Assembly: GCA_020851115.1 (NCBI GenBank) | Contig: JADZDJ010000268.1 | Coordinates: forward strand, 1 to 38,212 | Reading direction: 5' to 3' | DNA from: Pirellulales bacterium | GTDB lineage: Bacteria > Planctomycetota > Planctomycetia > Pirellulales > JADZDJ01 | DNA length: 38,212 nt | Shown: one piece after another, positions 27,871 to 37,052 of the stretch | Layout of the letters: each line of letters opens with the position of its first letter | Position numbering within the stretch: position 1 is the stretch's first letter | Made by a program: the position numbers and the translations under genes | Notes under the pieces: model-generated | The model's input: the letters and a program-made list of their open reading frames with translations, nothing else | Databases searched by the model: none | What the model was told of the DNA's origin: nothing

Positions 27871-29082
27871 ATGCCCGACTTTGCTTACACCGCCCGCGAC
27901 AACACCGGCCGCAAGGTCAGTGGCACGATTGCTGCGCCGAACCGGCGCGATGTGCTGTCGTCGCTTGATAAAAAGTCGCTGTTTCCGGTCGAAGTCTACG
28001 AAGCCGACGCAGGCGGCATGATGCGCGCCGTTCGCGGTAAACGGGTTAAGGCCCAGTTGATGGCCACAACCTATGCGCAGCTTGCCGATCTGCTGCGCAG
28101 CGGCGTGCCATTGTTGCGATCGTTGGAAGTGATCAAGAATCAATCGTCGCAACCGGCATTGAAAGAAGTATTGGAAAAAGTCTATGCCGCCGTCGAAGAG
28201 GGCGTGACACTCGCCGATGCCATGCAGGCGCAACCGCGGGCGTTCAGCGAAATGGCCATCAGCATGGTTCGCGCCGGCGGTGAAGGCGGTTTCTTGGAAG
28301 ACGCGTTGGCCCGAGTTGCGCAATTTACCGAACAGCAGCAAGAGCTGAAATCGCGTACCACTGGGGCGCTCGCCTACCCGATCTTTTTGGCTGTCGTTGG
28401 GGTCACCGTAGTCACGGTCCTGATCGTATTCTTCGTGCCAAAGTTCAAAGACCTGTTCGCTCGACTAGAAGAGCGCGGCGAATTGCCCACGATCACCAAT
28501 TTCTTGCTTGGCACAAGCGAGGTGCTGGCAAAATGGGGCTGGCTGGTGGTGATCGTTCTCGTCGCGTTGACAATGTACGCAAGAAACTTGCTTGCGACCG
28601 AAGCGGGCCGCTGTTGGAGCGACCGTCTGAAGATTCGGCTACCGGTTTTGGGTATGGTATTTTTGAATCTCGCGGTGTCGCGTTTTTGTCGTGTACTGGG
28701 GACGCTGCTCCACAACGGCGTGCCCATTTTGCGATCGTTGGAGATTAGCAGCGAAGCGGCCGGCAATCGCGTGTTGTCGGCGGCTATTAACGAAGCTGGC
28801 GAAAACTTGTCGTCGGGGCAGGCCCTGGCCAAGCCGCTTGCCGCCTCAGGCTATTTTCCGCCCGAAGTAGTCGAAATGATCGCTGTAGCCGAGGAATCGA
28901 ACACACTGGAATCGGTGCTCACGAACATTGCCGATTCGCTCGAACGCCGCACTTTCCGTCGTTTGGATTTGTTAGTCCGATTGATTGAGCCGATGATGTT
29001 GCTACTGTTGGCCGGGGCGGTGCTGGTCGTGGTGATCGCGCTGCTCCTGCCGGTCCTGAAGATGAGCACAACGATTGGCTAG
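27871..29082 (+). CDS. gspF: Type II secretion inner-membrane platform protein
   Basis: The polytopic platform protein contacted by GspE. The 403 residues carry two T2SSF domains: about 70-190 (ATTYAQLADLLRSGVPLLRSLEV, MVRAGGEGGFLEDALARVA) and about 270-395 (FCRVLGTLLHNGVPILRSLEI, MIAVAEESNTLESVLTNIA). There are three membrane segments near 168-190, 220-240 and 370-400. The N-terminal DFAYTARDNTGRKVSGTI is typical. The spacing to gspG is about 116 bases, which is larger than later gaps and contains a short simple-sequence tract (GGTCTGGTC-like). Confidence 0.95.
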   Translation: MPDFAYTARDNTGRKVSGTIAAPNRRDVLSSLDKKSLFPVEVYEADAGGMMRAVRGKRVKAQLMATTYAQLADLLRSGVPLLRSLEVIKNQSSQPALKEVLEKVYAAVEEGVTLADAMQAQPRAFSEMAISMVRAGGEGGFLEDALARVAQFTEQQQELKSRTTGALAYPIFLAVVGVTVVTVLIVFFVPKFKDLFARLEERGELPTITNFLLGTSEVLAKWGWLVVIVLVALTMYARNLLATEAGRCWSDRLKIRLPVLGMVFLNLAVSRFCRVLGTLLHNGVPILRSLEISSEAAGNRVLSAAINEAGENLSSGQALAKPLAASGYFPPEVVEMIAVAEESNTLESVLTNIADSLERRTFRRLDLLVRLIEPMMLLLLAGAVLVVVIALLLPVLKMSTTIG

Positions 29083-29198
29083 AATGAAGAGCGATGTCGG
29101 GTGGTCTGGTCGGCTGGTCTCTGGTCATCCAGCGGCTGATATAAGACAACCAGACTGTCAGAATCAGTTTGCATAAACTCACCTACGTGGAGGTCGCT

Positions 29199-29615
29199 AT
29201 GAATCGTCGTTCTCGCCGCCAAGTTCGCACGGCTTTTACTTTGATGGAAGTGTTGCTCGTGCTCGTGATCTTGGTGGTTCTCGGATCGTTGGCCGTGGGC
29301 ATGTTTACCGGCACGCAGAAAAAGGCGCTCGAACGCACAGCTCAGGTACAGGTCGATTCTTATGACCATGCGGCGCAGCGCTACCAAATCGAAATGTTCT
29401 CGTTCCCTCCTTCGCTGCAAGACCTGCGAGTCAATCCGAGTGGCTCTCCAAATTGGTCTGGTCCATACATTGACAAGGACGTTCCGGCCGATCCGTGGGG
29501 AAATCCGTATCAGTACGATCCGCAAGGCCCACGACACAACAACGAAAAACCGGACATCTGGTCATACGGTCCCGACGGCTCGCCGGGAACGCAAGACGAC
29601 ATTTACAACAAATAG
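29199..29615 (+). CDS. gspG: Major pseudopilin
   Basis: Main subunit of the T2SS pseudopilus, 138 residues. The start ATG 29199 has GGAGG five bases upstream. The prepilin motif is RTA|FTLMEVLLVLVILVVL: the conserved Glu at +5 is present, but the usual Gly at -1 is Ala. The C-terminal YIDKDVPADPWGNPYQY and GSPGTQDDI segments form the calcium-binding region typical of GspG. It is followed 6 bases later by the GspH-like gene. Processing would need a prepilin peptidase encoded elsewhere. Confidence 0.93.
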   Translation: MNRRSRRQVRTAFTLMEVLLVLVILVVLGSLAVGMFTGTQKKALERTAQVQVDSYDHAAQRYQIEMFSFPPSLQDLRVNPSGSPNWSGPYIDKDVPADPWGNPYQYDPQGPRHNNEKPDIWSYGPDGSPGTQDDIYNK

Positions 29616-29621
29616 TTCGTC

Positions 29622-30257
29622 ATGCCACGGCCGCTTTCATTTCGCCACGCTCACAGCGGCTTCACGTTGATGGAGTTGCTGCTGGTGTTGGCATTGCTGG
29701 CGGTGCTGGGCGCAACTGCTTGGCCGTTAGCGACCAACGCATTTGCCAGCGTGAAGTTGCGGAATGCCGCCCAGCAAGTGCAAGCCTGTTGGGATAAGGC
29801 GCGCGTGCAAGCGATTTCAAACGGCTTACCGCACGTATTTCGATTCGGCTCCGACGCCGCCGACTATTCGGTCGCGCCCTGGTATGATGAAAATGCGGCG
29901 ATCGAAACGACGACACCGATCGCGGCAAACACATTCACACCATCGACAACGCCGCCCCAAAATCCAACCCACGATGGAACGGCGACAACCAACCGCCCCA
30001 AACTTCCCGACGGAATGACCTTTGTCGGCATCGAGCGCAGCGGCGAAACTCGCAGCTTTGCCGCCGATGAGCAACTCTCGATTGCTGGAATTGCCGCCAC
30101 CGCCCTGCCGGTCGTCTTTTATCCTGATGGAACCTCGTCCGACGCCGCATTGACGATCACGGACGGCAAAGGCCGTTATATCACGGTCAACCTCCGCGGC
30201 CTGACCGGGATCACGCGCATCGGCGAAATCACCGCTGGGCCGGAGGTGGCAAAATGA
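29622..30257 (+). CDS. gspH: Minor pseudopilin, GspH/FimT-like
   Basis: A 211-residue minor pseudopilin. A 13-residue leader precedes the cleavage site HSG|FTLMELLLVLALLAVLG, with Glu at +5. The body has RNAAQQVQACWDKARVQAI and a beta-rich end VVFYPDGTSSDAALTIT, which match the GspH / FimT fold. A Thr/Pro-rich loop (about residues 95-125) is longer than in E. coli GspH. Its stop overlaps the next start by four bases (ATGA), indicating translational coupling. Confidence 0.88.
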   Translation: MPRPLSFRHAHSGFTLMELLLVLALLAVLGATAWPLATNAFASVKLRNAAQQVQACWDKARVQAISNGLPHVFRFGSDAADYSVAPWYDENAAIETTTPIAANTFTPSTTPPQNPTHDGTATTNRPKLPDGMTFVGIERSGETRSFAADEQLSIAGIAATALPVVFYPDGTSSDAALTITDGKGRYITVNLRGLTGITRIGEITAGPEVAK

Positions 30258-30889
30258 TTGCGAAACACCAGGATTCAGAGTCGCGGAGTCGAGAGTCAAG
30301 AGTTAAAACTCAGGGCCAACCGCGAGATGTGGTCATTTACGCATTCCCCCGTTTACACTTTCAGTCACTCAGGTTCGGCCTGCCGCCTGCCGACTGCCGC
30401 CAGCACGCAGCGCGCGGCCTGACCCTCCTCGAAGTCATCCTCTCGCTCGCCATCCTCGCCGGTTCGGTCGCCGTCCTCGGCGAGCTGATGCGAACCGGAA
30501 TGCTCAGCGCATCGGATGCTCGCGACACCACGCGCGCGGAGATATACGCATCTAGCATCATGTCGCAAGTCGTGGCCGGAGCATTGCCGTTGAGTTCCGT
30601 GTCGAACGCATCGGTTTCCGATGATCCGAATTTCGTCTATTCGATGACAACCGGTCCCGTTTCCGCCGGCCAGCAGGGTTTACTACAAGTGCAAGTGACC
30701 GTCACGCGCGCCATCGCACCGCAAAAACGGCCCGTCGAATTTTCTCTGACTCGCTGGATCGTCGACCCAGAAATGGAATTCAATCTCGCATCTCAAGCCC
30801 AGGCAAATACAGATGCAGCCGCCCAAGAAAAGGCTGCCCAGGAGCAACAACAACAACAGAATTCCTCACGGAATTTATCGCCGCAGTGA
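30254..30889 (+). CDS. gspI: Minor pseudopilin, GspI-like, with a long leader
   Basis: A 211-residue protein with the prepilin-type helix HAARG|LTLLEVILSLAILAGSVAVLG. The cleavage site lies after residue 55, far longer than a normal 5-15 residue leader. The leader is encoded by simple-sequence DNA (GAGTC-like units). The start ATG overlaps the gspH stop (ATGA); a GTG further in would give a 30-residue leader, but no better start is evident. The C-terminal tail is Gln-rich (about residues 190-211). GspI-like by position and size; identity rests on order rather than strong motifs. Confidence 0.82.
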   Translation: MIAKHQDSESRSRESRVKTQGQPRDVVIYAFPRLHFQSLRFGLPPADCRQHAARGLTLLEVILSLAILAGSVAVLGELMRTGMLSASDARDTTRAEIYASSIMSQVVAGALPLSSVSNASVSDDPNFVYSMTTGPVSAGQQGLLQVQVTVTRAIAPQKRPVEFSLTRWIVDPEMEFNLASQAQANTDAAAQEKAAQEQQQQQNSSRNLSPQ

Positions 30890-30897
30890 GGAATTTC

Positions 30898-32049
30898 ATG
30901 AACCATACACCGTCAGAATTTACGAGTCAGAGGTCACGAGTATTGAGCGATCCTTCACCGGCTTACCTCTCCATCCATGTACCCCTTCCATTCCGCCAGC
31001 CGCGCGGCTTCACGTTACTCGAAGTACTGCTTGCTCTGGGGCTTACCGCCGTGGTGCTGGTGCTAGTCGGCAGCGCAGTTCACACCACACTTCGCACGAT
31101 CGACATCGGAAGGCGACGAACGGAACGCGAACAGCTAGCCCGAGCCATACTGCACCGCATTGCCGACGACTTGCGGGCCGTCATGCGCTACGAACCGTTC
31201 GACGATAGCGGATTGAAGTCCAGCGGCGGCCGAGCGAGCAGCGGTAGCGGAGGCTCTGCGGACTCCGGCGGATCGTCCGGACAATCGAGCGGCAGCAGCA
31301 AATCATCATCGCAAGATTCGAGTTCACCGTCCGATAACCAGAGCCAGAGCGATGAAACAGCAAGTCAGACCGCCACCATGCCGATGGCCGGTATTTACGG
31401 TTATCAAGACTCCGTGCAAATCGACATCACCCGCATTCCGCGCTTGGATGAATATCTCTACACCAATACCGTTACCGCTCCGCAGCGACGAGGAGACGTG
31501 CGTACGGTAACCTATTCTGTGGGCAATTCACAGGGCGGGATCACAACTGCGGCGGGCACGGCAATTGGCGCGCCCCCCCTAGCCACCAACGCTTCGGGTG
31601 GACTGTTGCGAACCGAAGCTGACCGCGCCACGTTTCTTTGGCAACTTCAAGGGGGTGCCAGAGCAGTCAGCCAGACGCAAACGGTGTTGGCTTCAGAAGT
31701 CACCGCACTCGATTTTCGCTATTTCGACGGAGCACAATGGGTCACTCGGTGGGACTCCACGTCCATGAATGGCCTGCCGCGGGCCGTCGAGATTTTGATT
31801 TATTTGGCTGACGATCCATCCGATCTTCGCGCACTGTCGGTCACCAGCATCGCAACCCCAAAGCTGTTGCCGAGTAATCCCAACAACCTTTATCGAATGG
31901 TGGTCCATCTGCCGGCTGGTCTTCCGTTACCTGCAGTGCAACCCGTCAGTGAGGATGCGTCGCAGCAAGCCACCAGCGACGGCAGCTCTTCAACCAATAG
32001 CAGCACAGGAACATTGAGCGGCGCCTCTCAAAATGGAGGCCGGCAATGA
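30898..32049 (+). CDS. gspJ: Minor pseudopilin, GspJ-like, with Ser-rich insert
   Basis: A 383-residue protein (GspJ is usually about 200). The prepilin site is QPRG|FTLLEVLLALGLTAVVLVLVG after a 37-residue leader. Residues about 103-163 are an inserted low-complexity Ser/Gly/Gln-rich stretch. The remainder (TRIPRLDEYLY, VTALDFRYFDGAQWVTRWDS, LPRAVEILIYLAD) matches GspJ. The start is set at ATG 30898, because AGGA lies 5 bases upstream; GTG 30886, overlapping the gspI stop, is an alternative. The gene overlaps gspK by four bases. Confidence 0.85.
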   Translation: MNHTPSEFTSQRSRVLSDPSPAYLSIHVPLPFRQPRGFTLLEVLLALGLTAVVLVLVGSAVHTTLRTIDIGRRRTEREQLARAILHRIADDLRAVMRYEPFDDSGLKSSGGRASSGSGGSADSGGSSGQSSGSSKSSSQDSSSPSDNQSQSDETASQTATMPMAGIYGYQDSVQIDITRIPRLDEYLYTNTVTAPQRRGDVRTVTYSVGNSQGGITTAAGTAIGAPPLATNASGGLLRTEADRATFLWQLQGGARAVSQTQTVLASEVTALDFRYFDGAQWVTRWDSTSMNGLPRAVEILIYLADDPSDLRALSVTSIATPKLLPSNPNNLYRMVVHLPAGLPLPAVQPVSEDASQQATSDGSSSTNSSTGTLSGASQNGGRQ

Positions 32050-34307
32050 GAGGAATCAGGGATCCGAGTTTAAGATTCAGGGTTTGGCACAGCGCAGAAT
32101 CCGGTTGCCATCGCAAGCCCATCGTTCATCGTTCATCGTTTGCCGTTCGTTGCTCATCATTCCGGCGGCCGCCGGCCGCCGACTGCCTTCCGCCCACTCA
32201 CCACGGCATGGTGCTCATCATCGTACTGGTGGCTGTCGCCATGTTGAGCTTGGCAGCCTATACGTTCACGGAATTGATGTTGACCGAGCACAAAGCCGCG
32301 CGGCTGGTGACGCGCGATGCGCAAGCCAGAGCGCTGACCGAATCGGCAGCCGAGATGGCCCGCCTCTATTTGGGACAATCGGCCCAAGCCTTGCAGGAAT
32401 CGGGCGGTGTCTACAGCAACGTCGCTCGATTTCAAGGGGTGCAAGTCGTGCCGGTCATCGATGACGGTGTACCACAAAATCGAGGCCGATTTTCAATCGT
32501 CGCGCCGGCCATCGAGAACGGCCAAGTGGCGGGGGTGCGGTTCGGCCTCGAAAATGAATCGGCCCGATTGAACGTCAATACGCTCCTGTATCTCGAACAG
32601 CAGACCCGTGCGCAAACAAGTACTGGTCTAGCCAGCGCCGTTGGAGCAGCCATCGGCACAACCGGCGCTGGACCGAATTCGCTCGGAGCAAGCGGTGCAT
32701 TAGGCAGCGGACAGCGAAACAGCGGGTTATCCACCAATGCTACCAGCGGCGGACAATCTCCAATCAGTGGTCAACAAAATGGAGCCAGCAATAGCTCCAA
32801 CGACGATTCCAGCCAATCGACCGGCAACCCGCGCGATTTGCTAATGGCCCTGCCAGCAATGTCGGAAGAAATCGCCGACGCGATTTTGGATTGGATCGAC
32901 GCAGACGACGAACCGCGCGAATTTGGAGCTGAGATCGATTACTATTCAGGACTCGGCTATGCTCCCAAGAACGGCCCGCTCGATACGATCGAAGAACTTT
33001 TGCTCGTTCGCGGTGTCAGCCCGCAGTTGCTGTTTGGCGCCGATGCAAATCGCAATGGAATCGTCGATCCCTCTGAGCAGCCGCACGCCATGCTCGCCCA
33101 GGTCTCCGATGGCGATGCCGAAGTGGACCGCGGTTGGGCACCCTATCTGACCCTTTATTCCAAAGAAGCGAATGTCCGCGCGGACGGCACGCCGCGGATC
33201 GATTTGAATAATAGCGATCTGCAAGCGCTCCATGAGCAACTCGACGCAGCGTTGAATTCTGAATGGGCTAATTTCATCGTCGCCTACCGGCAATTTGGTC
33301 CATCGGCCAGTGCTGGAGGCAATAGCGACCAAGGCAATAGCGGCGGAGGCAGCCGGAATGGGAATGGCGGCGGAAACCGCGCTTCCCGTGTAGAACCCAC
33401 TGCGGGCAACGGTCCGTTCCGGTTAGCTGCCCTGCTGCAGCCTCAGCCTGGTGGAGCGGGAGGCGGAGGTCAGCCGCAGCCTGGAGGTAATGGCAATTTC
33501 GGCGGAGGAAACTCGCCGAGGGGCAATCCTGGCGGCGGACAAGGCGGCGGCAGATCCTCCGGTGGAAATGGCGGGGGCCGCGGCGGAGGCGTAGGAGGGG
33601 TAGGACCAGTTGGCGGCGGTGCGTCACAGCAGCTCGAAGAAATTTCAGCCAGCAGCATCGATATCGACTTTACTCAAGAGGCGAAGTACAGCTTTAACCA
33701 AGTTCTCGACTTAATCGGCGTCCAAGTTCGCTTTCAACTGCCGTCGGGTCAAGGTTCGAGCAGTTCATCTGGATCGAGCGGTTCGAGCAACGCGAATTCA
33801 CAGACCAAACAGGTGTTGCTGAAATCTCCCTTTCCCGATGAACCTGCCGCCGCTGAAGGCTATTTGCCATTGCTAATGGACACGGTTACCGTCAATCCAG
33901 CGTTGACGATTCCCGGCCGCATTAACATCAATCAGGCCTCCAGGGTAGTGTTGCAAGGCATTCCCGGCATGGCGGGGCAAACGATCGACGCGATTTTGTC
34001 GAATCGCACGCCCGAGGCACCCAAGGACAAACCGAATCGCGTTCACGAAACCTGGCTATACATCGAGGGGATCGTCGATCTGGACACGATGCGCGGTATG
34101 ACACCGTTTATCACCGGTGGCGGCAACGTTTACCGAGCACAAATTGTCGGCTATTTCGACCAAATGGGGCCTGCCCATCGCATCGAAGCGATCATCGACG
34201 CCTCGAATGCTACCAACGCCGTCCCGCGGATAGTATTCTGGAGAGATATCAGCAACCTCGGCCGCGGCTTCGAGCTAAATGTCTTAGGTATCGGGCCAAC
34301 GCAGTGA
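32046..34307 (+). CDS. gspK: Minor pseudopilin, GspK-like, greatly enlarged
   Basis: A 753-residue protein, while GspK is usually 300-350. After a 54-residue leader encoded by simple-sequence DNA comes THHG|MVLIIVLVAVAMLSLAAY. As in other GspK proteins, Glu+5 is absent. GspK-type blocks follow: ARALTESAAEMARLYL, ADAILDWIDADDEPR, GPLDTIEELLLVRGVSPQLL. Near residues 625-650 is the helix-hairpin-helix-like RININQASRVVLQGIPGM. Residues about 197-263 and 421-527 are low-complexity inserts (Ser/Asn/Gln, then very Gly-rich), with a shorter Ser-rich run near 565. It should cap the pseudopilus tip with GspI and GspJ. Confidence 0.85.
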   Translation: MRGIRDPSLRFRVWHSAESGCHRKPIVHRSSFAVRCSSFRRPPAADCLPPTHHGMVLIIVLVAVAMLSLAAYTFTELMLTEHKAARLVTRDAQARALTESAAEMARLYLGQSAQALQESGGVYSNVARFQGVQVVPVIDDGVPQNRGRFSIVAPAIENGQVAGVRFGLENESARLNVNTLLYLEQQTRAQTSTGLASAVGAAIGTTGAGPNSLGASGALGSGQRNSGLSTNATSGGQSPISGQQNGASNSSNDDSSQSTGNPRDLLMALPAMSEEIADAILDWIDADDEPREFGAEIDYYSGLGYAPKNGPLDTIEELLLVRGVSPQLLFGADANRNGIVDPSEQPHAMLAQVSDGDAEVDRGWAPYLTLYSKEANVRADGTPRIDLNNSDLQALHEQLDAALNSEWANFIVAYRQFGPSASAGGNSDQGNSGGGSRNGNGGGNRASRVEPTAGNGPFRLAALLQPQPGGAGGGGQPQPGGNGNFGGGNSPRGNPGGGQGGGRSSGGNGGGRGGGVGGVGPVGGGASQQLEEISASSIDIDFTQEAKYSFNQVLDLIGVQVRFQLPSGQGSSSSSGSSGSSNANSQTKQVLLKSPFPDEPAAAEGYLPLLMDTVTVNPALTIPGRININQASRVVLQGIPGMAGQTIDAILSNRTPEAPKDKPNRVHETWLYIEGIVDLDTMRGMTPFITGGGNVYRAQIVGYFDQMGPAHRIEAIIDASNATNAVPRIVFWRDISNLGRGFELNVLGIGPTQ

Positions 34308-34434
34308 GCAACCGAAACGATGAATGCTCAATGATAAATGCTAAACGTTAGCGTCATTTGCAATTCACGCCCCATGCAGTTTGTTTGCCTTACTTCCGTT
34401 CATGATTGATCGTTTATCGTTTTGCAATTAGCCA
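34308..34434 (+). repeat. Simple-sequence tract in gspK-gspL gap
   Basis: This 127-base gap contains ATGAATGCTCAATGATAAATGC-like wording near 34320 and its complement (GATTGATCGTTTATCG) near 34403-34420, plus the small palindrome GCTAAACGTTAGC. It breaks the otherwise tight gene spacing of the operon. No promoter was recognised. Confidence 0.45.
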
Positions 34435-36078
34435 ATGCCTCGCCTGATAGCACTAGAATGGGACGACCTCGAGGCACGTGTGGCCGTGGCCGAAGTCCGC
34501 CGAGGCAACATGACGGTCGAACAGGCGTTTGCCGTCGCATTGCCCGCAGCGCTGGCTCCCGGTGGGACGGCAGAACTGATTTCCGCCAGCGGTGCGCACG
34601 ATTTGGGAGCCATTGGTCGGCGCATCGGCGAGGCATTGCTCGCCCGGGGCGTACGAAAGAGCAAAACTCTAGTTGCCGTCGGCCGAGCGAATATCGAACT
34701 CAAGAATCTCACGCTGCCGCCATCGCCAGCCGACGAATTGCCAGAACTTGTGCGATTCCAGGCCGAACGCGAATTCAATGCGCTGGCCGACAACTGGCCG
34801 CTCGATTTCATCCCGCAGCCCAGTGCGGCCAACGAGCCACAAACAGTACTCGCCGCTGCGATCTCTCCCGAACTCGTCGCCGAAATCGAAGTCACGTGCC
34901 AGGCGGCTAATCTGACGCCCGAACGTCTGATTCTGCGCCCTTGCGCGGCTGCTTCGCTTCTTTCGCGAGTACATCCGGCCGAAATGAACAAGCTGCGGCT
35001 GCTCGTCGATCTTCTCAATGACGAAGCCGATCTGACCGTGATGGCAGGAGATGCTGTCGTTTTCCTGCGCACCGCCAGGCTGCCGCACGATGTATTGGAA
35101 TCGGACCCGATTCGCGCCCTCCTCCCCGAAATTCGCCGCACGATTGCCGCCGTGCAGAACCGCTTTCAAGGCCAGCATGTCTCCGAAATCTTTCTGTGCG
35201 GCGCAAGAGACGACGAAGAATTGCTCGTGCGTGAAATCGGCCGCGATTTGAACCTGCCGGCGGAGTTGTTTAATCCGCTGACTTGCTGCACGCTGTCGCC
35301 CGAACTGCAACGAGCCTTACCCACCCATCCCAGCCGCTTCACGCCGCTGGTTGGCATGTTGCTCGATGTAGCGCCCGGTGGCGCGGCAGTGATCGACTTT
35401 CTCAACCCCCGGCGAAAGCCGCAGCGGCGGTCGCAGCGACGGAAATACGCAGTTCCCGCCATTGCCGCTGCCGTGTTGCTATTGGCCGGGGTATTGACGA
35501 TTTGGTTTAAGCTGTATTCGCTCAACTCGGAAATCGATGAATTGAACCAGCAGATTCGTAATCTCGACGCCGCCGTCAAAGTAGCCAAAGAAACGCAAAT
35601 AAAAGTCGAGCAAGTTAAAAGCTGGTTGGCTGGTGATGTCATTTGGCTCGATGAACTGGTGTTGCTCTCGGAAAAAGTGCCTTCGAATCAAGATGTTGTG
35701 CTGACGGAAATCAAAACCTCCCTGCCAAATCGTGCGATATTGGGAACGAATCAGGCGATATCCGGAGTGCGTGCGACGGCCGAGATTAACGGTTTGGCAA
35801 AAGACCGCGGAATTTGGATCAATTTACCAAGCGCCTTGAAGGATCCCGCACATCATGCCAGCGTGCCCGTGCCGAAAGCAGATGCCAAGGAAGGGTCCGA
35901 CAAGTATCCGTTTCCGTTTAGCGCCAAAGTCAACATTACCGAGGAAACCAAGTCGGCAAGAGTTCGTCGCGCGACGCCCGGCTTCAGATCGGGCATTTCC
36001 ATCACCCCCCAAGCCGCTCCTTCCGCCGCGAAACAGCCAAGCATTCAAGCAACGAAGCCGGAGGACAAGGCCATATGA
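34435..36078 (+). CDS. GspL-position protein: PilM-like domain fused to PilN-like domain
   Basis: A 547-residue protein. Residues about 1-315 form an actin-like PilM/GspL cytoplasmic domain (IALEWDDLEARVAVAE, LRLLVDLLNDEADLTVMAG, HVSEIFLCGARDDEEL, FTPLVGMLLD). The basic run KPQRRSQRRK then leads to one membrane segment (about 339-358, VPAIAAAVLLLAGVLTIWF) and a coiled coil (about 362-395). The periplasmic PilN-like part follows. In type IV pili these are separate PilM and PilN proteins; in T2SS the equivalent is GspL. The C-terminal Ala/Pro/Lys tail is probably disordered. The stop overlaps the next start by four bases (ATGA). Confidence 0.85.
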   Translation: MPRLIALEWDDLEARVAVAEVRRGNMTVEQAFAVALPAALAPGGTAELISASGAHDLGAIGRRIGEALLARGVRKSKTLVAVGRANIELKNLTLPPSPADELPELVRFQAEREFNALADNWPLDFIPQPSAANEPQTVLAAAISPELVAEIEVTCQAANLTPERLILRPCAAASLLSRVHPAEMNKLRLLVDLLNDEADLTVMAGDAVVFLRTARLPHDVLESDPIRALLPEIRRTIAAVQNRFQGQHVSEIFLCGARDDEELLVREIGRDLNLPAELFNPLTCCTLSPELQRALPTHPSRFTPLVGMLLDVAPGGAAVIDFLNPRRKPQRRSQRRKYAVPAIAAAVLLLAGVLTIWFKLYSLNSEIDELNQQIRNLDAAVKVAKETQIKVEQVKSWLAGDVIWLDELVLLSEKVPSNQDVVLTEIKTSLPNRAILGTNQAISGVRATAEINGLAKDRGIWINLPSALKDPAHHASVPVPKADAKEGSDKYPFPFSAKVNITEETKSARVRRATPGFRSGISITPQAAPSAAKQPSIQATKPEDKAI

Positions 36079-37052
36079 ACTCGCGGGAAAAGCTGTTGGC
36101 GATTGCGGTGGGCGGACTCGTTGCACTGGTTGCGTTGCGCGCCGCGGTATCTTATATAAACGAATCGTTTTCCGAGCGAGAAAACTCGTTGGCAACCGCG
36201 CAAAAGGGGCTTCGAGACAAGCAACTCGAGGAGCAAGAAGGGTTGGCCGCGGCTCGGTCGATCAAAGCGTGGGCCGAGCGATCACTACCCAACGACCGCA
36301 ACATAGCCGTGTCGCTCTATCAAAAATGGCTGCTCAAGATTTCCGATAATGCCGGCATTCGCAAGGTCAACCTTGTTGCCCAGTCAAGTCGAAATTCCTC
36401 CGAAGGAATGCGAATGGTGGGTTCACGTGCCACACAGCTCCCCTACGAACAGGTTGGCTTCGCGCTGAACGGCTCAGCGTCACTGGCGGAAATCGTTCGC
36501 TTCTTGTACGATTTCTATTCCGCCGATCACCTGCAGCGCATTGCATCGCTCAACATCGCACCAATCGGCGACGGCAACTTGCAACTCGAACTAAAGATCG
36601 AAGCATTGATCCTTGACGGCACGAGCCGGACCGATTCACTTAACTCTGCAAAGTCCAACCGATTGGCGTTTGGCGATCTTCAGGCATACGAGAAATCAAT
36701 CGTGGGACGCGATTTGTTTACCGAGTACAAGCCACCCCCGCCTCCTCCGCGCCGCGAAGATGTCGTCCGCCAGCCTCCTCCTCCACCCGTTTTCGACAAG
36801 GCGAAGTACGCAACTCTGACGGGCATCGTCGAAAAAGGAAATCGGCCTCAATTGTGGATTTCAGTGAAAACGACCGGCGAACGACTCGTCGTTTCGGAAG
36901 GCGAAGAATTTACAGTCGGTAAATTGACTTGCAAAGTGGTGCGCATTGACCTGCGCGACGCCGAACTTGCCATCAGCGACCGGCATTTTGTCTTAAAATT
37001 GCAAGACAATCTCCGCGACGCCGCCGCGACGGCAAAGTCGAGCGAACTCTGA
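36075..37052 (+). CDS. GspM-position protein: PilO-like domain with PilP/GspC-like C-terminus
   Basis: A 325-residue bitopic protein. A short cytoplasmic N-terminus and membrane segment (residues about 6-28, LLAIAVGGLVALVALRAAV) are followed by a coiled coil (about 30-65). A PilO/GspM-type ferredoxin-like domain follows (about 80-185, with PYEQVGFALNGSASLAEIVRFLYDFY). A proline-rich linker (PPPPPPRR, PPPPPVF, about 219-240) leads to a beta domain (YATLTGIVEKGNRPQLWIS, GEEFTVGKLTCKVVRIDLRDAELAI) like PilP or the GspC HR domain, which contacts the secretin. This suggests an unseen GspD elsewhere. It ends the locus; the opposite-strand csb3 remnant follows at once. Confidence 0.82.
   Translation: MNSREKLLAIAVGGLVALVALRAAVSYINESFSERENSLATAQKGLRDKQLEEQEGLAAARSIKAWAERSLPNDRNIAVSLYQKWLLKISDNAGIRKVNLVAQSSRNSSEGMRMVGSRATQLPYEQVGFALNGSASLAEIVRFLYDFYSADHLQRIASLNIAPIGDGNLQLELKIEALILDGTSRTDSLNSAKSNRLAFGDLQAYEKSIVGRDLFTEYKPPPPPPRREDVVRQPPPPPVFDKAKYATLTGIVEKGNRPQLWISVKTTGERLVVSEGEEFTVGKLTCKVVRIDLRDAELAISDRHFVLKLQDNLRDAAATAKSSEL

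Noticed and set aside
33420-33620. GGCGGA-rich tract considered as a tandem-repeat locus
   Set aside because: It is the Gly-rich insert of GspK read in frame; units are irregular and best described as protein low complexity.
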